DNA from: Avidesulfovibrio sp964369685
Lineage (GTDB): Bacteria > Desulfobacterota > Desulfovibrionia > Desulfovibrionales > Desulfovibrionaceae
Reading direction: 5' to 3'
Assembly: GCA_964369685.1 (NCBI GenBank)
Contig: CAYJFB010000012.1
Span: 1-64,000 of the forward strand
DNA length: 64,000 bases
Shown: in pieces, positions 1-8,351 of the stretch
Position numbering within the stretch: the stretch's first letter is position 1
Layout of the letters: each line of letters starts with the position of its first letter
Notes under the pieces: model-generated
Seen by the model: only the letters and a program-made list of their open reading frames with translations
Told to the model about the DNA's origin: nothing
The model's database searches: none
Position numbers and translations under genes: made by a program

Positions 1-19
1 ATAGAAGAGCCGCAAAGGA

Positions 20-63
20 GAAGAACCAGAAGAACCCCTTCTTTGGGGAAGAACCGAAGAACC
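20..63. repeat. Four copies of the octamer GAAGAACC
   Basis: GAAGAACC occurs at 20-27, 29-36, 48-55 and 56-63; the middle two flank a CCCC/GGGG hairpin (35-38 with 45-48). About 40 bases further on, GGTTGGAAC is also duplicated (101-109 and 113-121). The stretch lies downstream of the tRNA gene on the minus strand, at the window edge. No coding sequence is visible. Its role is unknown. Confidence 0.5.
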
Positions 64-136
64 TCTTTTTGTCCCAAGTTGCACCTTTTTTCATATAAAA
101 GGTTGGAACCGAGGTTGGAACGCAAAGAAATAAAAA

Positions 137-169
137 AATGGCTTATGATTTTTTTAATCATAAGCCATT
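137..169 (-). terminator. Intrinsic terminator after tRNA-Ala
   Basis: The arms AATGGCTTATGATT (137-150) and AATCATAAGCCATT (156-169) are a perfect 14-bp inverted repeat with a 5-base loop. On the minus strand the stem is followed by a T run (complement of the A tract at 132-138), the layout of a rho-independent terminator for the tRNA gene just upstream on that strand. Confidence 0.85.
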
Positions 170-177
170 GAAATATC

Positions 178-253
<76 letters not shown>

Positions 254-399
254 ACATCACGAAAACACTTATAGCGGTACACTCATTCCTTGTCAAGTGT
301 TTTTTTAAATTTTTTGAAAGTTACATGTCGAGAAGTGTTCCCTTCGGCGTCATCTCAATAATGGTGCGTTGTTAGAATGTGTCGCTAGTGATGTGGAGC

Positions 400-1374
400 T
401 TACATCACTCCTGATTCTTTACGCTCATGAACCAACTGATATACTCGTTGTGCCAAGCGTGTCACTTCGGGTTTTGATATTTGATCGTCAGCACCGACAG
501 TGTCGCCTTTATGACGTAATTTATCTGTAATCAAAGAAGAAAAAAGTAACACAGGTAAGTGTTTTAACATTGGATCTTCTTTGATTCGTTTACATAAGTT
601 ATGGCCGTCCATACTTGGCATTTCAATATCCGTCACTACCGCTTGTACATAATCGGTAACTCGTCTTCCTTCTTCTTCAGCTCTGGCTTTTAACTCCACA
701 AGACGATTCCATGCCTCGCGACCGTTTGTAACCGATTCTACCTCAAAATTCGCCTTTTGGAGTAAGTCCTTCAACATTTCACGGATTAAATTGGAATCGT
801 CTGCAATAAGGGCGCGATAACTCGTATCACTGCCCCAATCTATGGCGTCATCAAGACGCAAACCCAATGTCGGATTTAAATCGGCAACAATTTTTTCTAA
901 ATCTAAAATAAAAACAATATGACCCTCAAGTTTCACTACCCCTGTAATGGAACTCCCGGATACCATCGTTACATATTTATTTGGCGGCTCAACTTCTTCC
1001 CAAGATATACGGTGAATGCGATTGACACCGGCTACCAAAAATGCTGTTGTTACACTATTAAATTCTGTGACAATCACTTTCGGCGGTTCGTCGCCTTGAG
1101 CCGGCTCCTTACCCAACCACAAACTTAAATCAACAAGAGGAACAATGTTTGAACGCAAATTAAAAGCACCTAAAACGGCAGGATGCTGAACTTCAGGTAA
1201 CTCTGTCACCTTTGGCATTCTGCTGATTTCAAGCACCTTGGCAACGTTTACTCCATAATACCCGCGATACAGTTTATTCGGATTGGCCGGATCATTACCA
1301 GGTTCGTCCAAATAAAATTCAACAATCTCCAGTTCGTTTGTTCCGGCTTCAAGCAGAATGTTGGTTTGTGACAT
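400..1374 (-). CDS. cheV: Chemotaxis protein CheV (CheW domain plus receiver)
   Basis: 324 residues. The N-terminal CheW-like domain (about 10-165) would couple chemoreceptors to CheA. The C-terminal receiver (about 186-310) has the acidic pair D192/D193, a likely phospho-acceptor D249 in VVTDIEMPSMDG, and K301 in ISKPE, so all phosphorylation residues are present. This CheW-REC order defines CheV. The start is set at 1374, where GGAGGAG lies 5-6 bases upstream; the reading frame stays open 20 codons further but without a ribosome site. It sits 63 bases downstream of ispH on the same strand, so the two may share a transcript although their functions are unrelated. No other chemotaxis genes are nearby. 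Confidence 0.93.
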   Translation of the reverse strand: MSQTNILLEAGTNELEIVEFYLDEPGNDPANPNKLYRGYYGVNVAKVLEISRMPKVTELPEVQHPAVLGAFNLRSNIVPLVDLSLWLGKEPAQGDEPPKVIVTEFNSVTTAFLVAGVNRIHRISWEEVEPPNKYVTMVSGSSITGVVKLEGHIVFILDLEKIVADLNPTLGLRLDDAIDWGSDTSYRALIADDSNLIREMLKDLLQKANFEVESVTNGREAWNRLVELKARAEEEGRRVTDYVQAVVTDIEMPSMDGHNLCKRIKEDPMLKHLPVLLFSSLITDKLRHKGDTVGADDQISKPEVTRLAQRVYQLVHERKESGVM

Positions 1375-1437
1375 CGGTCTCCTCCAACGTATTGGTCTCG
1401 TAGTACAAAAAAAGATGCGAACACAATTCCGCAATCA

Positions 1438-2304
1438 TCACACTTCAGCCAACTTTTTTTTCAAAGCAGCCTCTATTTCATCAATCAAGCTGTAAGGCGT
1501 GGAGGCTCCGGCTGAAAGCCCTATTAATGACGCCCGACGTAAAATTTGACCATCGGGAAGATCGTCAACGCTTTCAATTAACATCGACAAAACCCCTTGA
1601 TCCGCAGCAATTTGAACCAAACGCCGCGTGTTGCCGCTTTCACGTCCGCCAACGATAAACATCATGTCAACTTCTTGTGCTATGGCTATTGTTTCTTCTT
1701 GGCGCAAAGACGTTGCGGCACAAATCGTTGATAACACATGAGCTTGATTGTTTGTTCGAGTCAATTGTTCGGCAATTTGGTCAAAAAAAACTTTGTCTTG
1801 TGTTGTTTGCGCAGCCAAAACAAAAGCCGTGTCTGACGGTGGCGGCGTCTGTTCAAGGCTTTCAAGAGAACCAAAAACATGACACGTTCCACCGGCATAA
1901 GAGATTAAACCTTGAACTTCAGGATGTTTTTTTTCACCAAATATCCAAATGGGTAAACCGCTTGCCGTGGCTTTGGCAATGGCCAGTTGGGCTTTTTTGA
2001 CTTTTGGACAGGTTGCATCAATAATTTGTACACCGCATGCATGCAGTGTTTTTTCTTCTTGTTGCGGCAAGCCGTGTGCACGAATGACAACCATATCACC
2101 CTCTTGCAAATCGTCCGCTGAATCAACAGAGACAACACCTCGTGCGGCAAAATCTGCAAGAACTTTTGGATTGTGGATAATAGAGCCATACATGACAATG
2201 CGTCTTGACTCGGATGGAGACACACAGAGCGCTTGTTCAAGCTGTTCAATCGCCAACCGCACACCCATACAAAAACCAGCGGTTTTGGCACGATAAATAG
2301 GCAT
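1438..2304 (-). CDS. ispH: 4-hydroxy-3-methylbut-2-enyl diphosphate reductase
   Basis: 288 residues. IspH (LytB) is the last enzyme of the MEP isoprenoid pathway and reduces HMBPP to IPP and DMAPP with a [4Fe-4S] cluster. The three cluster cysteines are visible: C12 in AGFCMGV, C99 in DATCPKV and C195 in TICAAT; the catalytic E is in the TICAATSLRQEE region's neighbourhood and SxN-type substrate residues follow (GGRESGNTRR, GLSAGASTP). The start at 2304 is chosen because AAGGA lies 8 bases upstream; an in-frame ATG three codons earlier overlaps that ribosome site. First gene of a probable ispH-cheV unit. Confidence 0.95.
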   Translation of the reverse strand: MPIYRAKTAGFCMGVRLAIEQLEQALCVSPSESRRIVMYGSIIHNPKVLADFAARGVVSVDSADDLQEGDMVVIRAHGLPQQEEKTLHACGVQIIDATCPKVKKAQLAIAKATASGLPIWIFGEKKHPEVQGLISYAGGTCHVFGSLESLEQTPPPSDTAFVLAAQTTQDKVFFDQIAEQLTRTNNQAHVLSTICAATSLRQEETIAIAQEVDMMFIVGGRESGNTRRLVQIAADQGVLSMLIESVDDLPDGQILRRASLIGLSAGASTPYSLIDEIEAALKKKLAEV

Positions 2305-2723
2305 AATACACATCCTTACCCGCCAAGTCTTCACTGGCACGGCTATAAACGACTATAATGATGTTTAAAAGCGCATAGTATATATCTTTTAAACACCTCT
2401 TATAAGAACCAAATGTATATTTTGGCTCCTAAAAATAATATTATCAAAACCCTTTGTTTGAGGCATACAGTTTGAAAGCCCATAGGTCAAGTCGAACAAT
2501 GCGTTCTGAAGTTGTTTAAAAAAAAATAAAAGTTTTTTTACATTGAATTCCTTGCGCCTCAATGAAATATAACATTAAAAATGAGCAAAAAAATCATTTT
2601 TATCTTTTAAGTGAGATTATCCCTCTTGACAGAACAACCTTTTTTAGCAATATCCCAAAAAACACCTTTTGTATATGGCTACAAACACTAACCCTATGCA
2701 CACATATGGAGAAAAAATATATT
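2305..2723. other. AT-rich intergenic region between ispH and a small gene
   Basis: This spacer separates two divergent genes (ispH minus, small protein plus) and must hold both promoters. TATACT- and TATAGT-like hexamers occur on the minus strand about 50-80 bases before ispH (complement of 2354-2392), but I cannot fix a -35 element. Nothing else is recognised. Confidence 0.4.
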
Positions 2724-2978
2724 ATGAGTGCCGAAAAAACAATGACAATTACAGGCGATATATTGCCTTGGGCACATGGTTCCGACTGCCGCGTTGCTGT
2801 GGTTGACGGTGATACTGAGTTCGGTGTGTTACCGCGTGGTGCCGGATCTGACTTGGTTGATTACCTCAGCGACAGAGTTGAAGTAAGCGGTATTGTTAGT
2901 GAGGATGAAGAAGGCCTTAAGCGCATTCTTGTACGACGCTATCATGCTGTAGATATCTTGGGGGAAGCATTGCTGTAA
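2724..2978 (+). CDS. Small acidic hypothetical protein
   Basis: 84 residues, not recognised. It starts MSAEKTMTITGDILPW and is rich in Asp, Glu, Val and Gly, with no signal peptide, membrane segment or cysteine motif; the pattern of short beta-prone stretches (DCRVAVVDGD, VEVSGIV, KRILVRRYHAVDIL) suggests a compact beta barrel-like domain, which is inference. The start is placed at 2724, where GGAGA lies 11 bases upstream; the ATG at 2706 has no such site. It stands alone, with a 10-bp imperfect hairpin (3020-3058) downstream. Confidence 0.65.
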   Translation: MSAEKTMTITGDILPWAHGSDCRVAVVDGDTEFGVLPRGAGSDLVDYLSDRVEVSGIVSEDEEGLKRILVRRYHAVDILGEALL

Positions 2979-3556
2979 AGGAGATTAAAAAACTTTTTTT
3001 GATTTTCTTTTTGCTGATTTTTTGGGGACAGGTATCGTGAGCGTACACGTCCTCAAAATGTGTTCAGCTCTCGTCACAGAAGAGAACACGAATATTCATT
3101 TGTTGACGATTTTTCGTTACCGTTTATGAATATATTCTATATGGACATTTTTTTCTCTATAAAACAGATATCAAAATAAGACTATTTGAGATGATCTAAA
3201 TAAAATATATACTATTCATTAAGCTATGTTGTGTATTGTTTCAAGAACAATACCGTATTATTAATCATATATTTCAAGTTATTCAATGGGATTTATGTGT
3301 CAAAAATTTATGTCATTGAGTGTGTTTGATTTTGCTTGTCATATCTGCTGACATTGAACATGGATATATGACGATATATACTGCATGGCTTTACACGCCG
3401 TTGCTTTTATGCCAAGGGCATTCTTGCGTTATAGAGTCTTTCAGGGTATACATAACCATTCGTGTACGCATATTGTTTTGAAACATATCATGAGACAGAG
3501 CAGAGCGTTTGTTTTTCTTTTATGATGTTTTTGCTGCTCTGCCAAGGAACGCTGTA
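2979..3556. other. Long AT-rich gap with two hairpins, no gene seen
   Basis: No convincing coding sequence. Two structures stand out. A 10-bp stem with one G-U pair, TTTTGGGGAC (3020-3029) with GTCCTCAAAA (3049-3058), could end the preceding gene. A perfect 8-bp inverted repeat with a 5-base loop, GTATTGTT (3233-3240) and AACAATAC (3246-3253), could be an operator or hairpin. The rest is strongly AT-rich and should contain the promoter of the zinc-ribbon gene at 3557. Confidence 0.5.
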
Positions 3557-4576
3557 GTGAACATTCATTGCCCCCAATGCCATTTTGAACGAAACCTTGA
3601 TGTGAGCCACTTGTCGCCTTCGACAGTGATGGCAACGTGTCCGAAATGTCGTTTTCGTTTTCGTTTTCGTGATCCTTTGGAAGACGTACCTGTTGATGCT
3701 TCATCGGAATATCAAGTACAAACCACGGACGATCATCAAACACAACCGAATACGCCGCCTATGCTTGTTGTCCACGAAGAGGATGATCCCTTACCGCCCG
3801 GTGCACAAGTTGGTTTGGGAACACCACAATCTGTCGAGCAAACTGTATCGGAAATTCCTGAACAAGAAAAACAAAACCATCAACACAATACGCCTCAAAC
3901 AGAAAAAACACCCTCAAACGTACTTTCTGAAAATAAAAAAAATACTTTCTTGACAAATAAACCGCAGCGAATTCAAACAATTGATGTTCCTTGGGAAAGA
4001 CCCGAAAAATATGGGACTGTCGGTGGATTTATTCAAACAATACAAGGTGTCTTGTTTACGCCTTCACGTTTTTTTGTGAATTTGCCGGGTTGTAAAGACG
4101 GACTGACGCGTCCCGTTTTATTTTATATTATTTTAGGTGTGTATGAAACACTTCTAAAGATTTTTTGGATGCAAGATCTCGTCTCATCCATGGATGATTC
4201 CAATTTACAAGCTGTATTCAGTTCGGTCGGTAATAGTCTTGCCATGACGTTGTTATTGACGCCGGGTTTATTATTTATGCAGATGTTTGTTTATGCGGCG
4301 TTGTTTTTTTTGATGTTGCGTCTTGTGCAACCGGAAAAAGTTGTCTTTACGACGGTTGTACGAATTGTGGCTTACAGTGCGGCGCCTTTAGTTTTTTCTC
4401 TTATTCCCGGGGTGGGGCCTCTTATGGCTTCATTGTGGTTTGCTGTCTGCAGTTTTATTGGTTGTCGCTATGCATTGGATATGCCTTGGCATAAAGTGGC
4501 TTTGGCTTTGATTCCGCTTTATATGATTGGCTTCGCTGCAAATATTCAATTTATTTCACTTTTTCTTGCAGGGTAG
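3557..4576 (+). CDS. Zinc-ribbon and Yip1-domain membrane protein
   Basis: 339 residues. The N-terminus carries a CPQC...CPKC zinc ribbon of the MJ0042 type (about residues 4-38), followed by a low-complexity linker rich in Gln, Asn, Thr and Pro (about 50-135). The C-terminal half has about five hydrophobic segments typical of a Yip1-type integral membrane domain (from GGFIQTIQGVLFTP on). The start is GTG at 3557 with AAGGA 8 bases upstream, which puts the ribbon at the N-terminus as in related proteins. The lipoprotein gene starts 8 bases after the stop, so they are probably one operon. The zinc ribbon is likely cytoplasmic; function unknown. Confidence 0.82.
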   Translation: MNIHCPQCHFERNLDVSHLSPSTVMATCPKCRFRFRFRDPLEDVPVDASSEYQVQTTDDHQTQPNTPPMLVVHEEDDPLPPGAQVGLGTPQSVEQTVSEIPEQEKQNHQHNTPQTEKTPSNVLSENKKNTFLTNKPQRIQTIDVPWERPEKYGTVGGFIQTIQGVLFTPSRFFVNLPGCKDGLTRPVLFYIILGVYETLLKIFWMQDLVSSMDDSNLQAVFSSVGNSLAMTLLLTPGLLFMQMFVYAALFFLMLRLVQPEKVVFTTVVRIVAYSAAPLVFSLIPGVGPLMASLWFAVCSFIGCRYALDMPWHKVALALIPLYMIGFAANIQFISLFLAG

Positions 4577-4584
4577 TGTGACCT

Positions 4585-5310
4585 ATGTCTCTTTTGCTGT
4601 ACGCTTTTCGTCGATGTGCTTATGCTTTCATTTTGAGCGTTGTCATTTTGCCTTCTGTTTTTTTGATGGGGTGTGCAACCGCACATTTTGATCTGGCAAG
4701 TCAACCCGTAATTATACATGATCAGCTTGTTACTCTCAGTCCTCTTGAGGTCTATGTTTTTCCTGAAGGGCAACGAGAAAATCCCCCTACGGCTTTGTTT
4801 ATACCTTTTCGTGTGACACAACCCATTACCGATCCGACGGTTATTGGGCAAAATGTGTCATACATGATTTGGCAACATTGGGTGCAAGAAAAAACATTTC
4901 CTGTCCTTGAATTTTCTCAGACAGGTATTCCATATCGCCCCGATGTTGCGCTCAACTTGGCGGCACGCAAAGGCGCTGACATGGTTGTTGGTGGATATAT
5001 TACCTACCTGAGTGACGGCGGCACGGTTGGGGACACCCGTCTTTCGTTAACTGTTGAAATTTATGATGTGCAAAGTGGTATGCTTATGTGGTCAATGGCA
5101 CAAGGTGCATTAATGACACAAGAACAACGTCGTGATTATCTTTTGCTTGCTGTGGAATCGCGCTTGCCCGGGGATCCTTTTGCTGCAACTGTTGCTGCCA
5201 TTTCCAAAACAATGGCACAAAAGGTTCGAGATTGGGTCGGTGCTGCTGAACAAGCATTTCCACCGCCAACAACCTCATCCACTTTCAGTAATGAACCCTC
5301 TGCTTTTTGA
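4585..5310 (+). CDS. Lipoprotein, FlgO/CsgG/LpoB-like fold suspected
   Basis: 241 residues. It has a signal sequence with lipobox LMGC (Cys about 30), so it should be lipidated. The mature part alternates hydrophobic beta strands and helices (ALFIPFRVTQP, LAARKGADMVVGGYITYL, TVEIYDVQSGMLMWSM), a pattern seen in periplasmic lipoproteins of the FlgO/CsgG/LpoB type that monitor or build envelope structures. That assignment is inference from the pattern only. It follows the Yip1-domain gene by 8 bases and is the last gene before a long inverted repeat. Confidence 0.75.
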   Translation: MSLLLYAFRRCAYAFILSVVILPSVFLMGCATAHFDLASQPVIIHDQLVTLSPLEVYVFPEGQRENPPTALFIPFRVTQPITDPTVIGQNVSYMIWQHWVQEKTFPVLEFSQTGIPYRPDVALNLAARKGADMVVGGYITYLSDGGTVGDTRLSLTVEIYDVQSGMLMWSMAQGALMTQEQRRDYLLLAVESRLPGDPFAATVAAISKTMAQKVRDWVGAAEQAFPPPTTSSTFSNEPSAF

Positions 5311-5395
5311 TTTTTTTTAGGGAGACCGTTCTATAAGGTGAGGCGTTGTCATGATCTCACTTAGAATCCTGTGAGGCAATCAATAATGTCTCTCG

Positions 5396-5466
5396 TTACA
5401 AGTTTTTATGATACAAGCGGATAACGGCATGGTTCGTCATCCGCTTGTATCATAAAAACGTTGTAA
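5396..5466. repeat. Long near-perfect inverted repeat (27-bp arms)
   Basis: A perfect 21-bp inverted repeat pairs 5402-5422 with 5439-5459 around a 16-base loop, and after one bulged base (5460) six more pairs form between 5396-5401 and 5461-5466. The outer bases are T-rich on the left and A-rich on the right, the opposite of a standard terminator, so the RNA hairpin would not leave a U tract. It separates the lipoprotein gene from the zinc importer operon and could be a terminator-like hairpin, a processing site or a mobile-element remnant. Confidence 0.8.
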
Positions 5467-5482
5467 AGTTTTTGCTTTTGAG

Positions 5483-5510
5483 TTGTGTTTGTGTGTTGTA
5501 TATGTTATAT
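5483..5510 (+). promoter_or_regulatory. Possible znu operon promoter
   Basis: TTGTGT (5483-5488) and TTATAT (5505-5510) are 16 bases apart and lie about 50 bases before znuA. A TGTTATA-like string overlapping the -10 resembles half of a Zur operator, but no full palindrome is visible. Weak call. Confidence 0.35.
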
Positions 5511-5559
5511 TGAAAGTATTTTTATTTTTTAATACTGAAATGACAAGGAAAAAATAACC

Positions 5560-6642
5560 ATGAATAGCATTATGCGTATAATCATGTTGATGATACTCTT
5601 TTTTTTCTCAACAAGTCCATCTCTTTTTGCTAACGAAATGAAGCGTGATACTTCAATGAATATTGTTGTGACAACATTTCCAATATATGATTATCTGCGT
5701 GAAATTATTGGCTCTACACCAACAAAATTTACATTATCACTCATTATTGACAATGGTATAGACTTGCACAATTATCAACCTTCAACAGAGGATATAGCCA
5801 CAATTTCAAATGCAGATGTATTTATTTATAATGGTGGAGAATCTGATGTATGGGTAAAAAAAATTCTTTCTCAGGCCATGAATAAACAGATGAAAACCGT
5901 TCATTTGATGGAGCTTTTGGGTGATCATGTTAAAAAAGAAAAGATCGTTGAGGGCATGGAAAAACATGATCATATAGGACATGATCACACCGCTCATAAG
6001 CATTCTGGTGAACATGATCATAGACATCACAACCATGATGAACATGATCATAGAGAGCATGTTCATGACATGCATATACACGAAAAGGATGCTCATGATA
6101 CCGATATTTTTGACGAACACATTTGGCTTTCATTAAAAAATACAATCATTCTTTCTGAAAAGCTTTCTTCTCTCTTGCAAGCTTTAGATAGTCAAAATGC
6201 CATATATTACGCACAAAATACAGATAAATATATTCAACAATTACAAAATCTTGATATGTCCTATCAAGAAAAATTAAGCAATGCGAAGAGAAAAACTGTC
6301 CTTGTTGCCGACAGATTTCCTTTGCGATACTTTTTAGACGATTATGGTATTTCATATTATGCCGCATTTCCCGGTTGTTCTGCAGAAACGGAAGCCAGTT
6401 TTGCAACAGTGATTTTTTTATCTAATAAAATAAATGAGTTAAATTTGGAACGAATTCTTATTATTGATAACAGTAGCAATAACATAGCACAAGCAGTTAT
6501 TCAAAGCAGTAATAATAAACATGCTGACGTTCTTTCTTTAAATTCGCTACAAACAGTTACAACAAAACAACTTTCAGAAGGGATAACCTATTTGTCTGTT
6601 ATGAAAAAAAATCTTGAAACGCTGGAGAAAGCGTTACATTGA
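5560..6642 (+). CDS. znuA: Zinc/manganese ABC transporter substrate-binding protein
   Basis: 360 residues, periplasmic metal-binding protein of cluster A-I (ZnuA/AdcA/TroA type). It has a signal peptide (about 1-25), the first metal His in HNYQPS, a very His/Asp-rich loop (about residues 130-180) and the second His in DEHIWLSLKN. The third canonical His (normally in an HDAFGYF-like motif) is absent: the region reads ADRFPLRYF followed by YYAAFPGCSAETEAS, a form I associate with Firmicutes members of the family. First gene of an importer operon with znuC and znuB. AAGGA lies about 12 bases before the start; an ATG four codons later is a possible alternative. Zn(II) is the likeliest substrate given the His loop, Mn(II) cannot be excluded. 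Confidence 0.9.
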   Translation: MNSIMRIIMLMILFFFSTSPSLFANEMKRDTSMNIVVTTFPIYDYLREIIGSTPTKFTLSLIIDNGIDLHNYQPSTEDIATISNADVFIYNGGESDVWVKKILSQAMNKQMKTVHLMELLGDHVKKEKIVEGMEKHDHIGHDHTAHKHSGEHDHRHHNHDEHDHREHVHDMHIHEKDAHDTDIFDEHIWLSLKNTIILSEKLSSLLQALDSQNAIYYAQNTDKYIQQLQNLDMSYQEKLSNAKRKTVLVADRFPLRYFLDDYGISYYAAFPGCSAETEASFATVIFLSNKINELNLERILIIDNSSNNIAQAVIQSSNNKHADVLSLNSLQTVTTKQLSEGITYLSVMKKNLETLEKALH

Positions 6643-6703
6643 ATCAACTATTTATGTATGCTACACGGTTTTGTGCACCATACGAGGACACAGCAAATAT
6701 AGA

Positions 6704-7408
6704 ATGAAACAAATATGTTGTACTGAACTGTCTATCGGCTATGAAAAAATTGTAGTACAGAAACATGTCAATTGTATCGTTGATCGTGGTGATTTTTTAC
6801 TTTTGGTTGGCAATAACGGCACCGGAAAAAGTACGTTTATGAAAACGCTTTTGGGATTATTACATCCTCTTTCCGGACGTATCGAATTTGCAAACGGTGT
6901 GCGATCGTCTGATATGGGGTATTTACCGCAACAAACACAAAGACAAAAAGATTTTCCTGCTTCGGTTTGGGAGGTGGTGCTCTCCGGACATATTAATAAG
7001 CATGGTTTACGTCCTTTTTACAATAAAAAGGAAAAACTCCGCACAGATGAACTGCTTGAAAAGACGGGTATTGCTCATTTAAAGCACCTTTCTTACAGCA
7101 AGCTTTCCGGAGGGCAACAACAGCGTGTTCTTTTGGCGAGAGCTCTTTGTGCGTTAAATAAAATTCTTTTTCTTGATGAGCCAACCTCTGCCCTTGATCC
7201 TGATTCTACTATGGAGATGTATGAGCTGCTTGAGCAGCTCAACAAAGATGGGCTGACAATCATAATGATTACACACGACATTCAGAATGCACTGAAATAT
7301 GCACAAAAAGTGCTTTTATTCGATCAAGACGTTCGCTTAATGGATAAGGAAACGTATTTTGCAACAGTCAACGCATGCATGGTTTGTAGTGCAGAAAGAG
7401 AAGAGTAA
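6704..7408 (+). CDS. znuC: Zinc/manganese ABC transporter ATPase
   Basis: 234 residues. The nucleotide-binding subunit shows Walker A GNNGTGKST, signature LSGGQQQR, Walker B ILFLDEPTSALD and the switch His in MITHD. It energises the permease encoded next. The start is put at 6704 (MKQICCTELSIGYEK), the usual N-terminus of the family; the only ribosome-like site, GAGGA, is 15 bases away, so initiation may depend on translation of znuA, which ends 61 bases upstream. The stop is directly followed by the znuB start codon. Confidence 0.93.
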   Translation: MKQICCTELSIGYEKIVVQKHVNCIVDRGDFLLLVGNNGTGKSTFMKTLLGLLHPLSGRIEFANGVRSSDMGYLPQQTQRQKDFPASVWEVVLSGHINKHGLRPFYNKKEKLRTDELLEKTGIAHLKHLSYSKLSGGQQQRVLLARALCALNKILFLDEPTSALDPDSTMEMYELLEQLNKDGLTIIMITHDIQNALKYAQKVLLFDQDVRLMDKETYFATVNACMVCSAEREE

Positions 7409-8251
7409 ATGGAAAGTGTTTTTCATGAATTGCGTGTCTATTTTTCTTATCCATTTGTATTATATGCGTTTATAGTTGGTATTTTGATGGCCTTATGTGC
7501 ATCGCTTGTCGGAACGAGTCTTGTTTTAAAACGGCTGTCGTTTATTGGCGACGGGTTGTCGCATATCGCTTTTGGTGCAATTGCCGTAGCGTCTGCGTTA
7601 AAGCTGACAAACAATACAGTTCTTGTTTTTCCTATTACGGCATTGTCTTCGCTGATATTGTTACATGTTGGCGAAAATAAAAAAATCCACGGTGATGCAG
7701 CTATTGCGATGATGTCGGTCGGTTCGCTTGCGATAGGTTATATGCTTTTAAATCTTTTTCCGACAAGTTCAAATATTGCTGCAGACGTATGTACGACGTT
7801 ATTCGGTTCAACATCTATTTTGACGCTCACTCCGTTTGATGTGTGGCTTTGTTTCATACTGTCAATTGTTGTCATTCTTATTTTTATATTTTTTTATCAT
7901 AAAATTTTTTTGGTTACTTTTGATGAAGGTTTTGCAAAGGCAACGGGTCTGGCCACGCATTTTTATCATCCTTTATTGGCTGTTACTGTTTCGGCTGTTA
8001 TTGTTGTTGCCATGAATTTAGTCGGATCGTTATTAATTTCTGCTTTGGTTGTTTTTCCTGCGCTTTCTTCTATGCAATTATTTGGAAGCTATAGGAATGT
8101 GGTGTTTTCTTCTCTTGTGGTTTCTGTTTTTTGTGCTGTTGTGGGTATGTTAGGGTCTATTCTTTATGGAACACCTGTGGGGGCAACGATTGTTATTGCA
8201 AATGTTCTTGTGTTTTGTGCAGCGTATGGTGTTGCAAGAATCATACGATAA
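7409..8251 (+). CDS. znuB: Zinc/manganese ABC transporter permease
   Basis: 280 residues, very hydrophobic with about eight membrane segments, ABC-3 permease family. The family motif region LVLKRLSFIGDGLSHIAFG (about 38-56) is clear, and the late segment NLVGSLLISALVVFPAL matches the conserved permease/ATPase coupling area. Its ATG starts at the base after the znuC stop, so the two are translationally linked. It completes a three-gene metal importer. Confidence 0.93.
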   Translation: MESVFHELRVYFSYPFVLYAFIVGILMALCASLVGTSLVLKRLSFIGDGLSHIAFGAIAVASALKLTNNTVLVFPITALSSLILLHVGENKKIHGDAAIAMMSVGSLAIGYMLLNLFPTSSNIAADVCTTLFGSTSILTLTPFDVWLCFILSIVVILIFIFFYHKIFLVTFDEGFAKATGLATHFYHPLLAVTVSAVIVVAMNLVGSLLISALVVFPALSSMQLFGSYRNVVFSSLVVSVFCAVVGMLGSILYGTPVGATIVIANVLVFCAAYGVARIIR

Positions 8252-8303
8252 GTGCTTTTGCTATAGAGTTGTGACGCTACAGAATCAATAAAGAATAGGA
8301 TCC

Positions 8304-8333
8304 GGGGGGAGGCAATGCTTTAAATATCCCCCC
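8304..8333. terminator. G-tract/C-tract hairpin between convergent genes
   Basis: GGGGGGA (8304-8310) pairs with TCCCCCC (8327-8333) around a 16-base loop. It lies between the ends of znuB (plus) and the aldehyde dehydrogenase (minus). There is no clear U tract on either side. It is one of a set of similar hairpins in this window. Confidence 0.6.
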
Positions 8334-8351
8334 AGAAAGAAAAAATAGTCA

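Noticed and set aside
5780..6120. CRISPR-like repetition in the CATGATCAT stretch
   Set aside because: The repetition comes from His-Asp codons in znuA, with no regular repeat and spacer lengths.
5930..6145. Minus-strand His/Met-rich frames opposite znuA
   Set aside because: They are complementary shadows of the His/Asp-rich loop (CAT reads as ATG on the other strand).
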